A stretch of DNA of 22,718 nucleotides from JAIYDJ01 sp031398695 (GTDB taxonomy: Bacteria; Pseudomonadota; Alphaproteobacteria; Rhodobacterales; Rhodobacteraceae), in the NCBI GenBank assembly GCA_031398695.1, contig JANNNU010000093.1, positions 1 to 22,718 on the forward strand, written 5' to 3'. The translations under genes were made by a program, and so were the position numbers. Position 1 is the first letter of the stretch, and each line of letters begins with the position of its first letter. Under the pieces are notes generated by a model. It made no database searches. It was not told the origin of the DNA and worked only from the letters and a program-made list of their open reading frames with translations. Below are positions 6,897-14,418 of this stretch, one piece after another.

Positions 6897-8144
6897 TCAA
6901 TGCGCCACCCCGGCGGCCACGGATTCGTCGATGAACTGGCCTTCCTTGAAGCGCCAGAGGTTGAAGGCCTCGGCCAAAGGCCCTGGTTCGCCGCGTGCCA
7001 TCAGGTCGGCCATTGCCCAGCCCGAGCCGGGGATCGCCTTAAAGCCGCCAGTGCCCCAGCCGCAGTTGATGAAGCAGTTGCCGAGCGGGGTTTTCGAGAT
7101 GATGGGCGAGCGGTCGCCGGTCATGTCGACGATGCCGCCCCATTGGCGCAGCATCTTGAGCCGGCTGAGCATCGGGAAAGTTTCGATCAGGGCGCGCAGG
7201 GTTTCTTCGATGTGGTGGAAGCTGCCACGCTGGGTGTAGTTGTTGAACCCGTCGGTGCCGCCGCCGATCACCATCTCGCCCTTGTCGGATTGCGACATGT
7301 AGCCGTGCACCGTGTTGGCCATGACGACGACGTCCATGCAGGGCTTGATCGGCTCCGACACCAGGGCCTGCAGCGCCACCGCCTCGACCGGCAGACGGAA
7401 ACCGGCCATGTCGGCGACCTGGCCCGAGTGGCCCGCGACGACGATGCCCATCTTCTTGCAGGCGATCGCGCCCTTGGTGGTCTCAACCCCGGTGACCTGC
7501 CCGTTTTCGGACCGCACGCCGGTCACCTCGCATTGCTGGATGATGTCCATCCCCATCGCGGAACAGGCCCGCGCATAGCCCCAGGCCACCGCATCGTGCC
7601 GCCCGGTGCCGCCGCGCGCCTGCCACAGCGCGCCCAGCACCGGATAGCGCGGGCCGTCGATGTTCAGGATCGGGCACAGTTCCTTGACGCGCTGGGGGGT
7701 GATGAATTCGGTCGTCACCCCTTGCAGCGCATTCGCATGCGCGGTGCGCTGATAGCCGCGCACCTCGTGGTGGGTCTGGGCCAGCATCATCACGCCACGC
7801 GGGCTGAACATGACGTTGTAATTGATGTCCTGCGACAAGGTTTCATAAAGTGACCGCGACTTTTCATAGATCGCGGCGGACGGGTCCTGCAGGTAGTTCG
7901 ACCGGATGATCGTCGTGTTGCGCCCAGTGTTGCCGCCGCCCAGCCAGCCCTTTTCCAGGATCGCGACGTTGGTGATGCCGTGGTTCTTGCCGAGGTAGTA
8001 GGCGGTGGCGAGCCCATGGCCCCCTGCCCCGACGATGATCACGTCATAGGCAGCCTTCGGTGCGGGCGCGGCCCAGGCGCGGGTCCAGCCGAGGTGGTTC
8101 GACAGCGCCTCGCGCGCGATGGCAAAGGCCGAATAGCGTTTCAT
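6897..8144 (-). CDS. soxB: sarcosine oxidase beta subunit
   Basis: A 415-residue flavoprotein subunit of heterotetrameric sarcosine oxidase, the site of sarcosine oxidation. An FAD-binding DAO-fold Rossmann motif, VIIVGAGGHGLATAYYL, lies at residues 35-51, and the ILEKGWLGGGNTGRNTTIIR segment is diagnostic of this subunit. His183 in GGTGRHDAVAWGYARA is probably the residue that carries covalent FMN in the family. The C-terminal part has GGGTDG and the GWGTGGFKAIPGSG flavin-contact loop. It starts MKRYSAFAIAREALSNHLGW, typical for SoxB, with AAAGGGA before the ATG. Normally soxD follows directly; here two unrelated small genes intervene. A TAGAAT -10-like box lies about 80 bases upstream. Confidence 0.97.
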   Translation of the reverse strand: MKRYSAFAIAREALSNHLGWTRAWAAPAPKAAYDVIIVGAGGHGLATAYYLGKNHGITNVAILEKGWLGGGNTGRNTTIIRSNYLQDPSAAIYEKSRSLYETLSQDINYNVMFSPRGVMMLAQTHHEVRGYQRTAHANALQGVTTEFITPQRVKELCPILNIDGPRYPVLGALWQARGGTGRHDAVAWGYARACSAMGMDIIQQCEVTGVRSENGQVTGVETTKGAIACKKMGIVVAGHSGQVADMAGFRLPVEAVALQALVSEPIKPCMDVVVMANTVHGYMSQSDKGEMVIGGGTDGFNNYTQRGSFHHIEETLRALIETFPMLSRLKMLRQWGGIVDMTGDRSPIISKTPLGNCFINCGWGTGGFKAIPGSGWAMADLMARGEPGPLAEAFNLWRFKEGQFIDESVAAGVAH

Positions 8145-8220
8145 GACTCAATCCCTTTGCCCAGGCACGACATCTTCAATGGACCCATCGCGGCGAAACC
8201 GCCATCACCGACACCGGCAG

Positions 8221-8246
8221 ATTCTAGAAATTTGCGACATGTGCAA
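8221..8246 (-). promoter_or_regulatory. putative soxB promoter with imperfect palindrome
   Basis: On the minus strand TAGAAT (8226-8221) is a five-of-six match to a -10 box, with no good -35. The expected -35 area is covered by TTGC-N7-GCAA (8246-8232), an imperfect dyad that could bind a regulator. The site lies in the divergent gap shared with ccmI. Confidence 0.3.
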
Positions 8247-8339
8247 GAGAACGGGCAGAAAGGGTACCGCGACTCAACGCCTCTTTTGCCCATGGCCGGA
8301 AAGGATTACATCTGCGCCGACGTTACAGGCGAGATGCGG

Positions 8340-9563
8340 ATGCAGGATTGGATTTTCTGGGCGGCGGCGGCGGGCATGGCGGTGGCCGTGCTCGCCGTGC
8401 TGGTGCAGGCGATGCGCCGTGCCCCCGCTGACGTGGAAGACGCGGGTCATGCCGATCTGCGTATCTACCGCGACCAGCTGGCAGAGATCGAGCGTGACGT
8501 GGCGCGGGGCACCCTGCCCCAGGCCGAGGCGGACCGGTTGCGCACCGAGGTGTCGCGTCGACTGCTGGAGGCAGACCGGATGGCGCAGGCAGCTGCACCT
8601 GCCGCCAAACATCGCCGGTTCGGGGTTGCGGTGGGCGTGCTGGCGGTGACGCTGGCCGGGGCTGTGGGGCTATATGCCTGGCTCGGGGCACCCGGATATC
8701 CCGATCTGCCGCTTGCCACCCGCATCGCCTATGCCGAGCAGGCCTATGCCGCGCGCCCGACGCAGGCCGAGGCGGAGGCCGCCGTCCCGGCGCGCGACCC
8801 GGTGCCGGTCGACCCCGAGTTTGCCGAGCTGATCGCCGCGCTGCGTCAGGCGGTCAAGGATCGCCCCGGCGATGTCCGCGGGCTGGAACTGCTGGCGCGC
8901 AACGAGGCGGCACTGGGCAATTTCGTGGCGGCCAAGACGGCGCAGTCGGATGTGGTTGCGGCCAAGGGGGCCGAGGTCACCGCGCAGGATCACGCCGCAC
9001 TGGCCGAGATCACCATTCTGGCGGCAGGGGGCGTGATCACCGCCGAGGCCGAACGTGCCTTGATCGCGGCGTTGCAGGCCGATCCGGCCAACGGAACGGC
9101 GCGCTATTACACGGGGCTGCTGTTTGCGCAGGTTGGGCGGCCGGACCGGACTTTGGCGATGTGGCAGCCGCTGCTGGCTGACAGCGCCGCCGACGCGCCC
9201 TGGACCGCGCCGATCCGCGCGCAGATCGAAAATGTCGCGCAGGCAGCGGGCGTCAATTTCAGCTTGCCGCCAGTTGCTGCCGCGCCGGGACCGGATGCCG
9301 CCGCGATCGCTGCGGCCGAAGACATGACCCCCGAGGAACGCGAGGCGATGATTGGCGGGATGGTCGGCCAGCTGTCGGACCGTCTGGCAACCGAAGGCGG
9401 CCCTGCGACCGATTGGGCCCGCCTGATCACGGCCCTGGGCGTGCTGGGCGAGATGGATCGGGCGACCGCCATCCTGACCGAAGCGCAGGCGCTGTTCGCC
9501 GCCAACCCGGCCGATGCGGCGGTGATCGAGGCCGCAGGGCAAGAGGCGGGGCTGATCCGGTGA
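8340..9563 (+). CDS. ccmI: cytochrome c biogenesis protein CcmI
   Basis: A 407-residue inner-membrane protein of System I cytochrome c maturation, where CcmI chaperones apocytochrome c to the CcmF/H heme-ligation complex. The first transmembrane segment (about residues 4-24) starts MQDWIFWAAAAGMAVAVL. A cytoplasmic loop of leucine-zipper type follows (YRDQLAEIERDVARGTLPQAEADRLRTEVSRRLLEADR, here cited by parts around residues 38-78). The second span lies near 87-107. The C-terminal periplasmic part has TPR-like helices (LLARNEAALGNFVAAKTAQ; ARYYTGLLFAQVGRPDRTLA). ATG 8340 is chosen over ATG 8334 because AGGCGAG sits six bases before it. The stop overlaps ruvX by four bases. No other ccm gene is in view. 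Confidence 0.9.
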   Translation: MQDWIFWAAAAGMAVAVLAVLVQAMRRAPADVEDAGHADLRIYRDQLAEIERDVARGTLPQAEADRLRTEVSRRLLEADRMAQAAAPAAKHRRFGVAVGVLAVTLAGAVGLYAWLGAPGYPDLPLATRIAYAEQAYAARPTQAEAEAAVPARDPVPVDPEFAELIAALRQAVKDRPGDVRGLELLARNEAALGNFVAAKTAQSDVVAAKGAEVTAQDHAALAEITILAAGGVITAEAERALIAALQADPANGTARYYTGLLFAQVGRPDRTLAMWQPLLADSAADAPWTAPIRAQIENVAQAAGVNFSLPPVAAAPGPDAAAIAAAEDMTPEEREAMIGGMVGQLSDRLATEGGPATDWARLITALGVLGEMDRATAILTEAQALFAANPADAAVIEAAGQEAGLIR

Positions 9564-10033
9564 TCATCGAGGACATTCGCGACTTCACCGCCGCCCTGCC
9601 TGCCGGACGGGCGGTTGCGGGCCTGGATCTGGGCGACAAGACCATCGGGGTGGCCATCTCGGATCTGCGCCGGTCGGTGGCCACGCCGGTCGAGGTGATC
9701 CGGCGCGAGAAGTTCACGCTGGACGCCGCGCGGCTGCTGGCGCTTTTGACGGCGCGCGGGGCGATGGGGATCATCCTGGGGCTGCCGTTGAACATGGACG
9801 GGTCCGAAGGGCCGCGCGTGCAGTCGACCCGCGCCTTCGCGCGCAATCTGGTACGGTTTACGGCATTGCCGATCACCTATTGGGACGAACGGTTGTCGAC
9901 GGTGGCGGCGACGCGGGCGCTGATCGAGGCGGATACGTCGCGCAAGCGTCGCAACGAGGTGATCGATCAGGTCGCGGCAGGCTATATCCTGCAAGGCGCG
10001 CTGGACCGCATGGCGCATCTGGGTGCCGCATGA
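9560..10033 (+). CDS. ruvX: RuvX/YqgF Holliday junction resolvase-like nuclease
   Basis: A 157-residue RNase H-fold protein. In E. coli YqgF is linked to pre-16S rRNA 5' maturation; others describe Holliday-junction resolvase activity. The first catalytic Asp is D23 in AGLDLGDKTIGVAISD, followed by GLPLNMDGSEGP, the YWDERLST motif with the catalytic acid, and a C-terminal DQVAAGYILQGALD with the last Asp. Length is normal for the family. It begins at GTG 9560, within the GTGA that ends ccmI, and ends in an ATGA overlap with the next gene. Expression is therefore coupled through all three genes. Confidence 0.93.
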   Translation: MIIEDIRDFTAALPAGRAVAGLDLGDKTIGVAISDLRRSVATPVEVIRREKFTLDAARLLALLTARGAMGIILGLPLNMDGSEGPRVQSTRAFARNLVRFTALPITYWDERLSTVAATRALIEADTSRKRRNEVIDQVAAGYILQGALDRMAHLGAA

Positions 10034-10278
10034 AAGATGCCGAACAACCAAGTGACGAGGTTTGGGTGCGCGACGAGATCGACAGTCCTTGCGTCAAGCT
10101 GTGCGTCATTCACCCCGAAGAGCGCCTGTGCGTCGGCTGCTTTCGCAGCATCGAAGAGATCACCGCCTGGTCGCGGATGACGCCGGTTGCGCGTGCGGTG
10201 GCGATGGCCGATCTGCCCGAGCGCGCGCCACGACTGGCGAGACGGCGCGGCGGGCGGATCGGGCGGCTCGACCGTTAG
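10030..10278 (+). CDS. DUF1289 family small cysteine-rich protein
   Basis: An 82-residue protein with the DUF1289 signature: C21-x3-C25-x8-C34-x2-C37 in SPCVKLC and LCVGCFRSIEEI, then the conserved ITAWSRMT. The four cysteines probably bind zinc or an iron-sulfur cluster; the molecular role of the family is not established. The ATG at 10030 overlaps the ruvX stop by four bases. The C-terminus is strongly basic (RLARRRGGRIGRLDR), suggesting nucleic-acid or ribosome contact, which is inference. It ends in a four-base tail-to-tail overlap with the minus-strand gene. Confidence 0.88.
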   Translation: MKDAEQPSDEVWVRDEIDSPCVKLCVIHPEERLCVGCFRSIEEITAWSRMTPVARAVAMADLPERAPRLARRRGGRIGRLDR

Positions 10279-10997
10279 TCCGCCGCGAGCCAGTCCTGCA
10301 CCGAGGCGCGTTGCGGGCGGAAATAGGCGATGATCCGGGAGGCGGTTTCGGCGCTGTCGCCCCACGGGGCCACGCCGTGCAGGCACAGCCGGTGCAGAAG
10401 CGTGGCCTGTCCGCGTGCGACCGGCAGCTCGACGCGCGCGCAGGTGGCGAACACGTGCCGGCGGGCGGCGATGTAGGCTTCGGTCACGTCGATGTCAGCC
10501 CAGGTTTCGGGCGGGTGCGGCGTCAGTGCGGCCAGCAGGGCCGCGCGCAGGATGGCGGCACTTCCGGGCCAGACCACCAGCGGGGCGGCGGGGCTGTCGG
10601 TCAGCGGCAGGCCGAGGATCCAGGCGTGCGGCTCTTTGACCATCCGGCGCCTGGCGGGGCCGATGGGCAACAGGCCGTCGAGATGGGCGGCGTCGCGCGT
10701 CAGGCGGTAGGCGTTGGCCGACGCCGGTTCGTCCGTGTCGGGGCGGGGATAACCGGGATGGATGGTCGACAGTTGCGCGCGGTGCAACGGTTCGGGGGCA
10801 AGCCCCAGCGCGTGCCACGGCAAGGGCACGCCCGCGACGGTGCCCGCCGCGTCATTGTCGAGCAGGTCGAGCCCGACCGTCCACGTGCCCCCTGCCCTGC
10901 GTTCCGCCCCCGCCAGCGCCGCCTCGGCCAGCGGCAGTGCCGCCCGCGCCCAGGCGGCGATGGCCGGATCGGGGCCGAGGATGCGCGCGTCTACCAT
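10275..10997 (-). CDS. putative 2-oxoglutarate/Fe(II)-dependent oxygenase-like protein
   Basis: A 240-residue cytoplasmic protein without signal or membrane segments. It shows an H-x-D pair (H105-L-D107 in AAHLDGLLPIG), a later His in LLHRLCLHGVAPW (H207, with H202 as alternative) and an Arg 14 residues on (R221 in SRIIAYFRP). This spacing fits the metal facial triad and 2-oxoglutarate salt bridge of the phytanoyl-CoA dioxygenase-like fold. The substrate is unknown. Its ATG overlaps the end of the TauE/SafE-type permease gene by seven bases (ATGGTAG), so the two are co-expressed. The assignment rests on motif spacing only; a specific function should not be transferred. Confidence 0.6.
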   Translation of the reverse strand: MVDARILGPDPAIAAWARAALPLAEAALAGAERRAGGTWTVGLDLLDNDAAGTVAGVPLPWHALGLAPEPLHRAQLSTIHPGYPRPDTDEPASANAYRLTRDAAHLDGLLPIGPARRRMVKEPHAWILGLPLTDSPAAPLVVWPGSAAILRAALLAALTPHPPETWADIDVTEAYIAARRHVFATCARVELPVARGQATLLHRLCLHGVAPWGDSAETASRIIAYFRPQRASVQDWLAAD

Positions 10998-11821
10998 CCG
11001 GCTGCCTTGCGCAGCATGTTGAGCGAGACGAGCACCAGAAACACCGCAAACACCCGCTTCAGCGGAACGGGGTTCAGCCGGTGCGCCAGCTTGACGCCGT
11101 AGGGGGTCGTCAGGATCGTCGTGCCAATCACCACCAGAAACGCGGGAAGATTAACTGCGCCGACGGTCAGCGGCGGCGCCTCGTCCACCCGCAGGAGCAG
11201 GAACCCGATCACCGCAGGCAGCGCGATCAGCAGCCCGAACCCCGACGCGGTGCCGACCGCCCGGTGGATCGGCACGTTGTAAAGCGTCATCAGCGGCACG
11301 CCGAAGGTGCCGCCGCCGATGCCCATGATCGCCGACAGAAAGCCCACGACCCACCCCAGCAGGCCCGCCACCGGCTGCTTGGGCAGTGCGGACCCCAGCC
11401 GCCACGAGTCGCGCCGCAAGGCCATGTAGAGCCCCGCAAGCCCGGCCAGCGCCCCGAACACCGCCTGTAGTGTCTGCGACGGCAGCCGCGAGGCGACCAG
11501 CACCCCGATCACCGACCCCAGCACCAGAAAAGGCCCCCAGACCCGCAGCATCGCCAGATCGAGCGCCCCCTTGGTGTGATGCGCCCGCGCCGAGCGCAAT
11601 GAGGTCACGACGATGGTGGCCAGTGAGGTTCCGATGCAGACCTGCATCAGTTGCGGGCCATCGAAATCCAGTTCGTCGAAGGCATAGAAGAAGGCAGGCA
11701 CCAGCACAATACCGCCGCCCACCCCCAGCATCCCCCCCACGACGCCGGCGAGCGCGCCGATCAGCAACAGCAGGGCCACAAAGGGCAACAGGGTGGCAAG
11801 GTCGGGCATCAGGGCGGGCAT
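10991..11821 (-). CDS. TauE/SafE family membrane permease
   Basis: A 276-residue inner-membrane protein of the TauE/SafE (DUF81) family, which exports or imports sulfur-containing or organic anions such as sulfoacetate or sulfite. The two family half-repeats each carry a Gly-rich loop: GGMLGVGGGIVLVPAFFY near residue 30 and AIMGIGGGTFGVPLMTLYN near 165. Around eight hydrophobic spans are visible. GGAG sits before the ATG at 11821, favouring this start over the upstream extension. The stop overlaps the start of the oxygenase-like gene downstream, suggesting a two-gene unit. The substrate cannot be told from sequence. Confidence 0.9.
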   Translation of the reverse strand: MPALMPDLATLLPFVALLLLIGALAGVVGGMLGVGGGIVLVPAFFYAFDELDFDGPQLMQVCIGTSLATIVVTSLRSARAHHTKGALDLAMLRVWGPFLVLGSVIGVLVASRLPSQTLQAVFGALAGLAGLYMALRRDSWRLGSALPKQPVAGLLGWVVGFLSAIMGIGGGTFGVPLMTLYNVPIHRAVGTASGFGLLIALPAVIGFLLLRVDEAPPLTVGAVNLPAFLVVIGTTILTTPYGVKLAHRLNPVPLKRVFAVFLVLVSLNMLRKAAGW

Positions 11822-11884
11822 GGCACTCTCCGGTCTTTTGCGCTGGCATAGCGGCGGGGGTGGGAAAGGACCAGAGGCGGCCGG

Positions 11885-11913
11885 TTGCGGTGCTGTGCCG
11901 AAAAGGCTAACCT
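11885..11913 (+). promoter_or_regulatory. possible promoter of the MFS exporter gene
   Basis: TTGCGG and TAACCT are 17 bases apart and lie 28 bases before the ATG at 11941. Both are partial sigma-70 matches. It is the best candidate in this short divergent gap, but weak. Confidence 0.25.
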
Positions 11914-11940
11914 GCTGTGCAACTTTATGGGATCCCACAC

Positions 11941-13131
11941 ATGTCCGACTCGTTGGCCCGCCCGGCGCTGATGCTGGGGCTGTTGTCCTGCCTTGGTCCG
12001 TTCGCGATCGACATGTACCTGCCCGCGATGCCGGACATCGGCCGCGATCTGGGCGCGAGCGTGCCGCAGATGCAGGGCACGATCACCGCGTATTTCATCG
12101 CCTTTGGCCTGGCACAGCTGGTCTACGGGCCCTGGGCCGATCAGTCCGGGCGCAAGGTGCCGCTTTATGCGGGTATTGCGGTCTTCGTGCTGGGGTCGGT
12201 CCTGTGCACCTTTGCGCCGACCATCGGCTGGCTGACGCTGGGCCGTGCGGTGCAGGGTCTGGGCGGGGCGGCGCTGATGGTGGTGCCGCGCGCGATCATC
12301 CGCGACCTTTACACCGGGCCTGCCGCCACACGGCTGATGGCGGCGGTGATGCTGGTGATCTCTGTCTCGCCCATGCTGGCGCCGCTGGCGGGGTCGGGGT
12401 TGATGGCGGTGGCCGACTGGCGCTGGATCTTTGGCGCGCTGCTGCTGGCATCGGTCGGCGCTTTGGCCCTGCTGGCCTTTGCCCAGCCCGAGACGCTGGC
12501 GCCGGCACAGCGCCAGCGCTTCGATCTGGCAGCGTCGAAGACGGCCGTCGCGCGGCTGCTGGGCGACCGGACGTTCATGGCGCTGACCTTCATGGGCGGG
12601 TTCGGCATGGCGAGTTTCTTTGTGTTCATCGCCTCTGCCGCGTTCGTCTATACCGAGGCGTTCGGCCTGTCGCCGACCCAGTTTTCGCTGGCATTCGCGG
12701 TCAATGCGCTGGGGTTCTTTGCCGCTTCGCAGATGGCGGCCGGCCTGGGCGCGCGCTTTGGCGGGCGGCGGGTGATGGCCGCCGCCGCCGCGGGCTTTGC
12801 CCTGTGCACGGTCGCGTTGTTCGCGCTGGGGCTGGCGGGGCTGGTCACGCTGTGGGTCTGCATGGCGGGGCTCTTTGCGGCCAACGCCTGCCTTGGCCTC
12901 ATCATTCCGACCGCAATGGTTATGGCGCTGGACGAGCATGGCGACATCGCGGGGCTCGCGTCGTCGCTGGGCGGCACGCTGCAGATGCTGGCGGGCGGGC
13001 TGATGGTTGCCGCCGTCGGTCCGTTCTTTGACGGGTCGGTCGTGCCGATGCTGGGGGCGATCGCGCTGTGCGGGGTGATGGCGTTTGCCCTGTCGCGGCT
13101 GGTGGGCGGGCGTCAGGCCGCGACGGTGTGA
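11941..13131 (+). CDS. Bcr/CflA family multidrug efflux MFS transporter
   Basis: A 396-residue 12-span major facilitator of the DHA1 Bcr/CflA group, proton-driven exporters of drugs such as bicyclomycin and chloramphenicol. The group's first-helix signature, FAIDMYLPAMPDIGRDLG, is at about residues 21-38. The loop 2-3 motif A is GPWADQSGRKVPL near 68-80. GRAVQGLGGAALMVVPRAIIRD forms the TM4 motif-B region with its Arg. ATG 11941 is preferred over GTG 11917: GGGA stands eight bases before it and the family starts close to the first helix. Its last 19 bases overlap the end of dusA tail to tail. The true substrate is unknown. Confidence 0.92.
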   Translation: MSDSLARPALMLGLLSCLGPFAIDMYLPAMPDIGRDLGASVPQMQGTITAYFIAFGLAQLVYGPWADQSGRKVPLYAGIAVFVLGSVLCTFAPTIGWLTLGRAVQGLGGAALMVVPRAIIRDLYTGPAATRLMAAVMLVISVSPMLAPLAGSGLMAVADWRWIFGALLLASVGALALLAFAQPETLAPAQRQRFDLAASKTAVARLLGDRTFMALTFMGGFGMASFFVFIASAAFVYTEAFGLSPTQFSLAFAVNALGFFAASQMAAGLGARFGGRRVMAAAAAGFALCTVALFALGLAGLVTLWVCMAGLFAANACLGLIIPTAMVMALDEHGDIAGLASSLGGTLQMLAGGLMVAAVGPFFDGSVVPMLGAIALCGVMAFALSRLVGGRQAATV

Positions 13132-14129
13132 TCGGGGGCCTGCACCGCCGCAAGCGCCGCGTCCAGCACGGCAAGGTCGGCGCCGGGGCGGGACGCGCCT
13201 TCCGACAGCACCCGCCGCCACCCGCGTGCGCCGGGCCGCGCCGCAAATAGGCCGAGCATATGCCGCGTGATCTGGTGCAGCCGCCCACCAGTGGCGAGGT
13301 GGTCCGCGATGTAGGGCCGCATCGCCGCAACCACCGCAAAGGCATCGGGGGCATGGTCTTCGCCCCACAGCGCATCGGCGCCGATCAAGGTCTGGCCGGG
13401 GTCGTGATACGCCGCGCGGCCGATCATCACCCCATCAAGACCCTGGTCCAGCAAGGCTTTCGCCTGCGTCAGCGTGGTGATGCCGCCGTTGATGCAGATC
13501 GTCAGATCGGGAAAGCGATGCTTCATCCGCAGCACCAGATCGTAGTCGAGCGGTGGCACCTCGCGGTTTTCCTTGGGCGACAGGCCCTGCAGCCACGCCT
13601 TGCGGGCGTGGATGACGATGTGGCGCACCCCTGCCCCGGCCACATGCGCGATGAAATCCGGCAGCGTCGTTTCGGGGTCCTGGTCATCGACGCCGATGCG
13701 GCATTTGACCGTCACCGGAACCGGGCTTTCGTCGATCATCGCCCGCAGGCAGTCGGCCACCAGCGCCGGACGCTCCATCAGCACCGCGCCGAAGCAGCCC
13801 GACTGCACCCGGTCCGACGGGCAGCCGACGTTCAGGTTGATCTCGTCATAGCCGTAGGGCGCAGCGATGCGGACAGCCTGTGCCAACTCGCCCGGATCGG
13901 ACCCGCCGAGTTGCAGCGCCACGGGATGCTCGGCGTCGGTGTAGCCCAGAAGCCGGTCGCGCGGCCCATGGATCACGGCAGGCGCGGTGACCATTTCGGT
14001 ATACAGCATCGCGCGTCGCGTCATCTGGCGGTGAAATACGCGGCAGTGCCGATCCGTCCAGTCCATCATCGGGGCGACGGACAGGCGGTGGGGCTGTGAC
14101 ACGCTGGGTTCCAGTGCTTTGTTCGGCAT
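13113..14129 (-). CDS. dusA: tRNA-dihydrouridine(20/20a) synthase DusA
   Basis: A 338-residue FMN enzyme that reduces uridine 20/20a in the tRNA D-loop using NADPH. The TIM-barrel opens with RLSVAPMMDWTDRHCR (FMN phosphate region). The catalytic cysteine is in NLNVGCPSDRVQSGCFGAVLM, where the second Cys (about residue 109) is the likely proton donor. HARKAWLQGLSPKENR and the phosphate-binding GVMIGRAAYHDP follow, then the C-terminal helical tRNA-recognition domain. The RVQSGCFGAVLM and GLSPKENR segments are specific to DusA rather than DusB/C. ATG 14129 is chosen by family length; its ribosome site is weak. The gene is divergent from the DUF6635-like gene. Confidence 0.95.
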   Translation of the reverse strand: MPNKALEPSVSQPHRLSVAPMMDWTDRHCRVFHRQMTRRAMLYTEMVTAPAVIHGPRDRLLGYTDAEHPVALQLGGSDPGELAQAVRIAAPYGYDEINLNVGCPSDRVQSGCFGAVLMERPALVADCLRAMIDESPVPVTVKCRIGVDDQDPETTLPDFIAHVAGAGVRHIVIHARKAWLQGLSPKENREVPPLDYDLVLRMKHRFPDLTICINGGITTLTQAKALLDQGLDGVMIGRAAYHDPGQTLIGADALWGEDHAPDAFAVVAAMRPYIADHLATGGRLHQITRHMLGLFAARPGARGWRRVLSEGASRPGADLAVLDAALAAVQAPDHTVAA

Positions 14130-14418
14130 CTTCGTCAGGTCTTGAAGGGTCGGATCGGATTGTGGTCTGGAGGGTGTTGGCGGACAGGTCGCGGACAGAA
14201 AAAGCCGCACTGCCAGATCATGGAGCGGACGCGGGTGATTAAAGGTCGCCTTTCGACGCTCGTCCTTATACGGTCGCAAACGCGCGACGTCCATTGCATG
14301 TCCAGCCCTGTCGAACGACGCGCAAGCACAGCGGCGCATGGGCCTTGCGCTTGACTTGGGGGATCGCAAGCCGAACCATGCCGGTCGACAGCCGCCCCGC
14401 CAAAGAAATAAACCGACG

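Noticed and set aside
11809..13368. A 519-codon minus-strand open frame opposite the MFS exporter and dusA end
   Set aside because: The composition (Arg, Gln, His, Gly) is typical of antisense frames in high-GC DNA; it overlaps two well-supported genes completely.
14241..14253. AAAGG-TCG-CCTTT small hairpin in the dusA/DUF6635 gap
   Set aside because: Only five base pairs with a three-base loop and no link to a gene end or promoter box.
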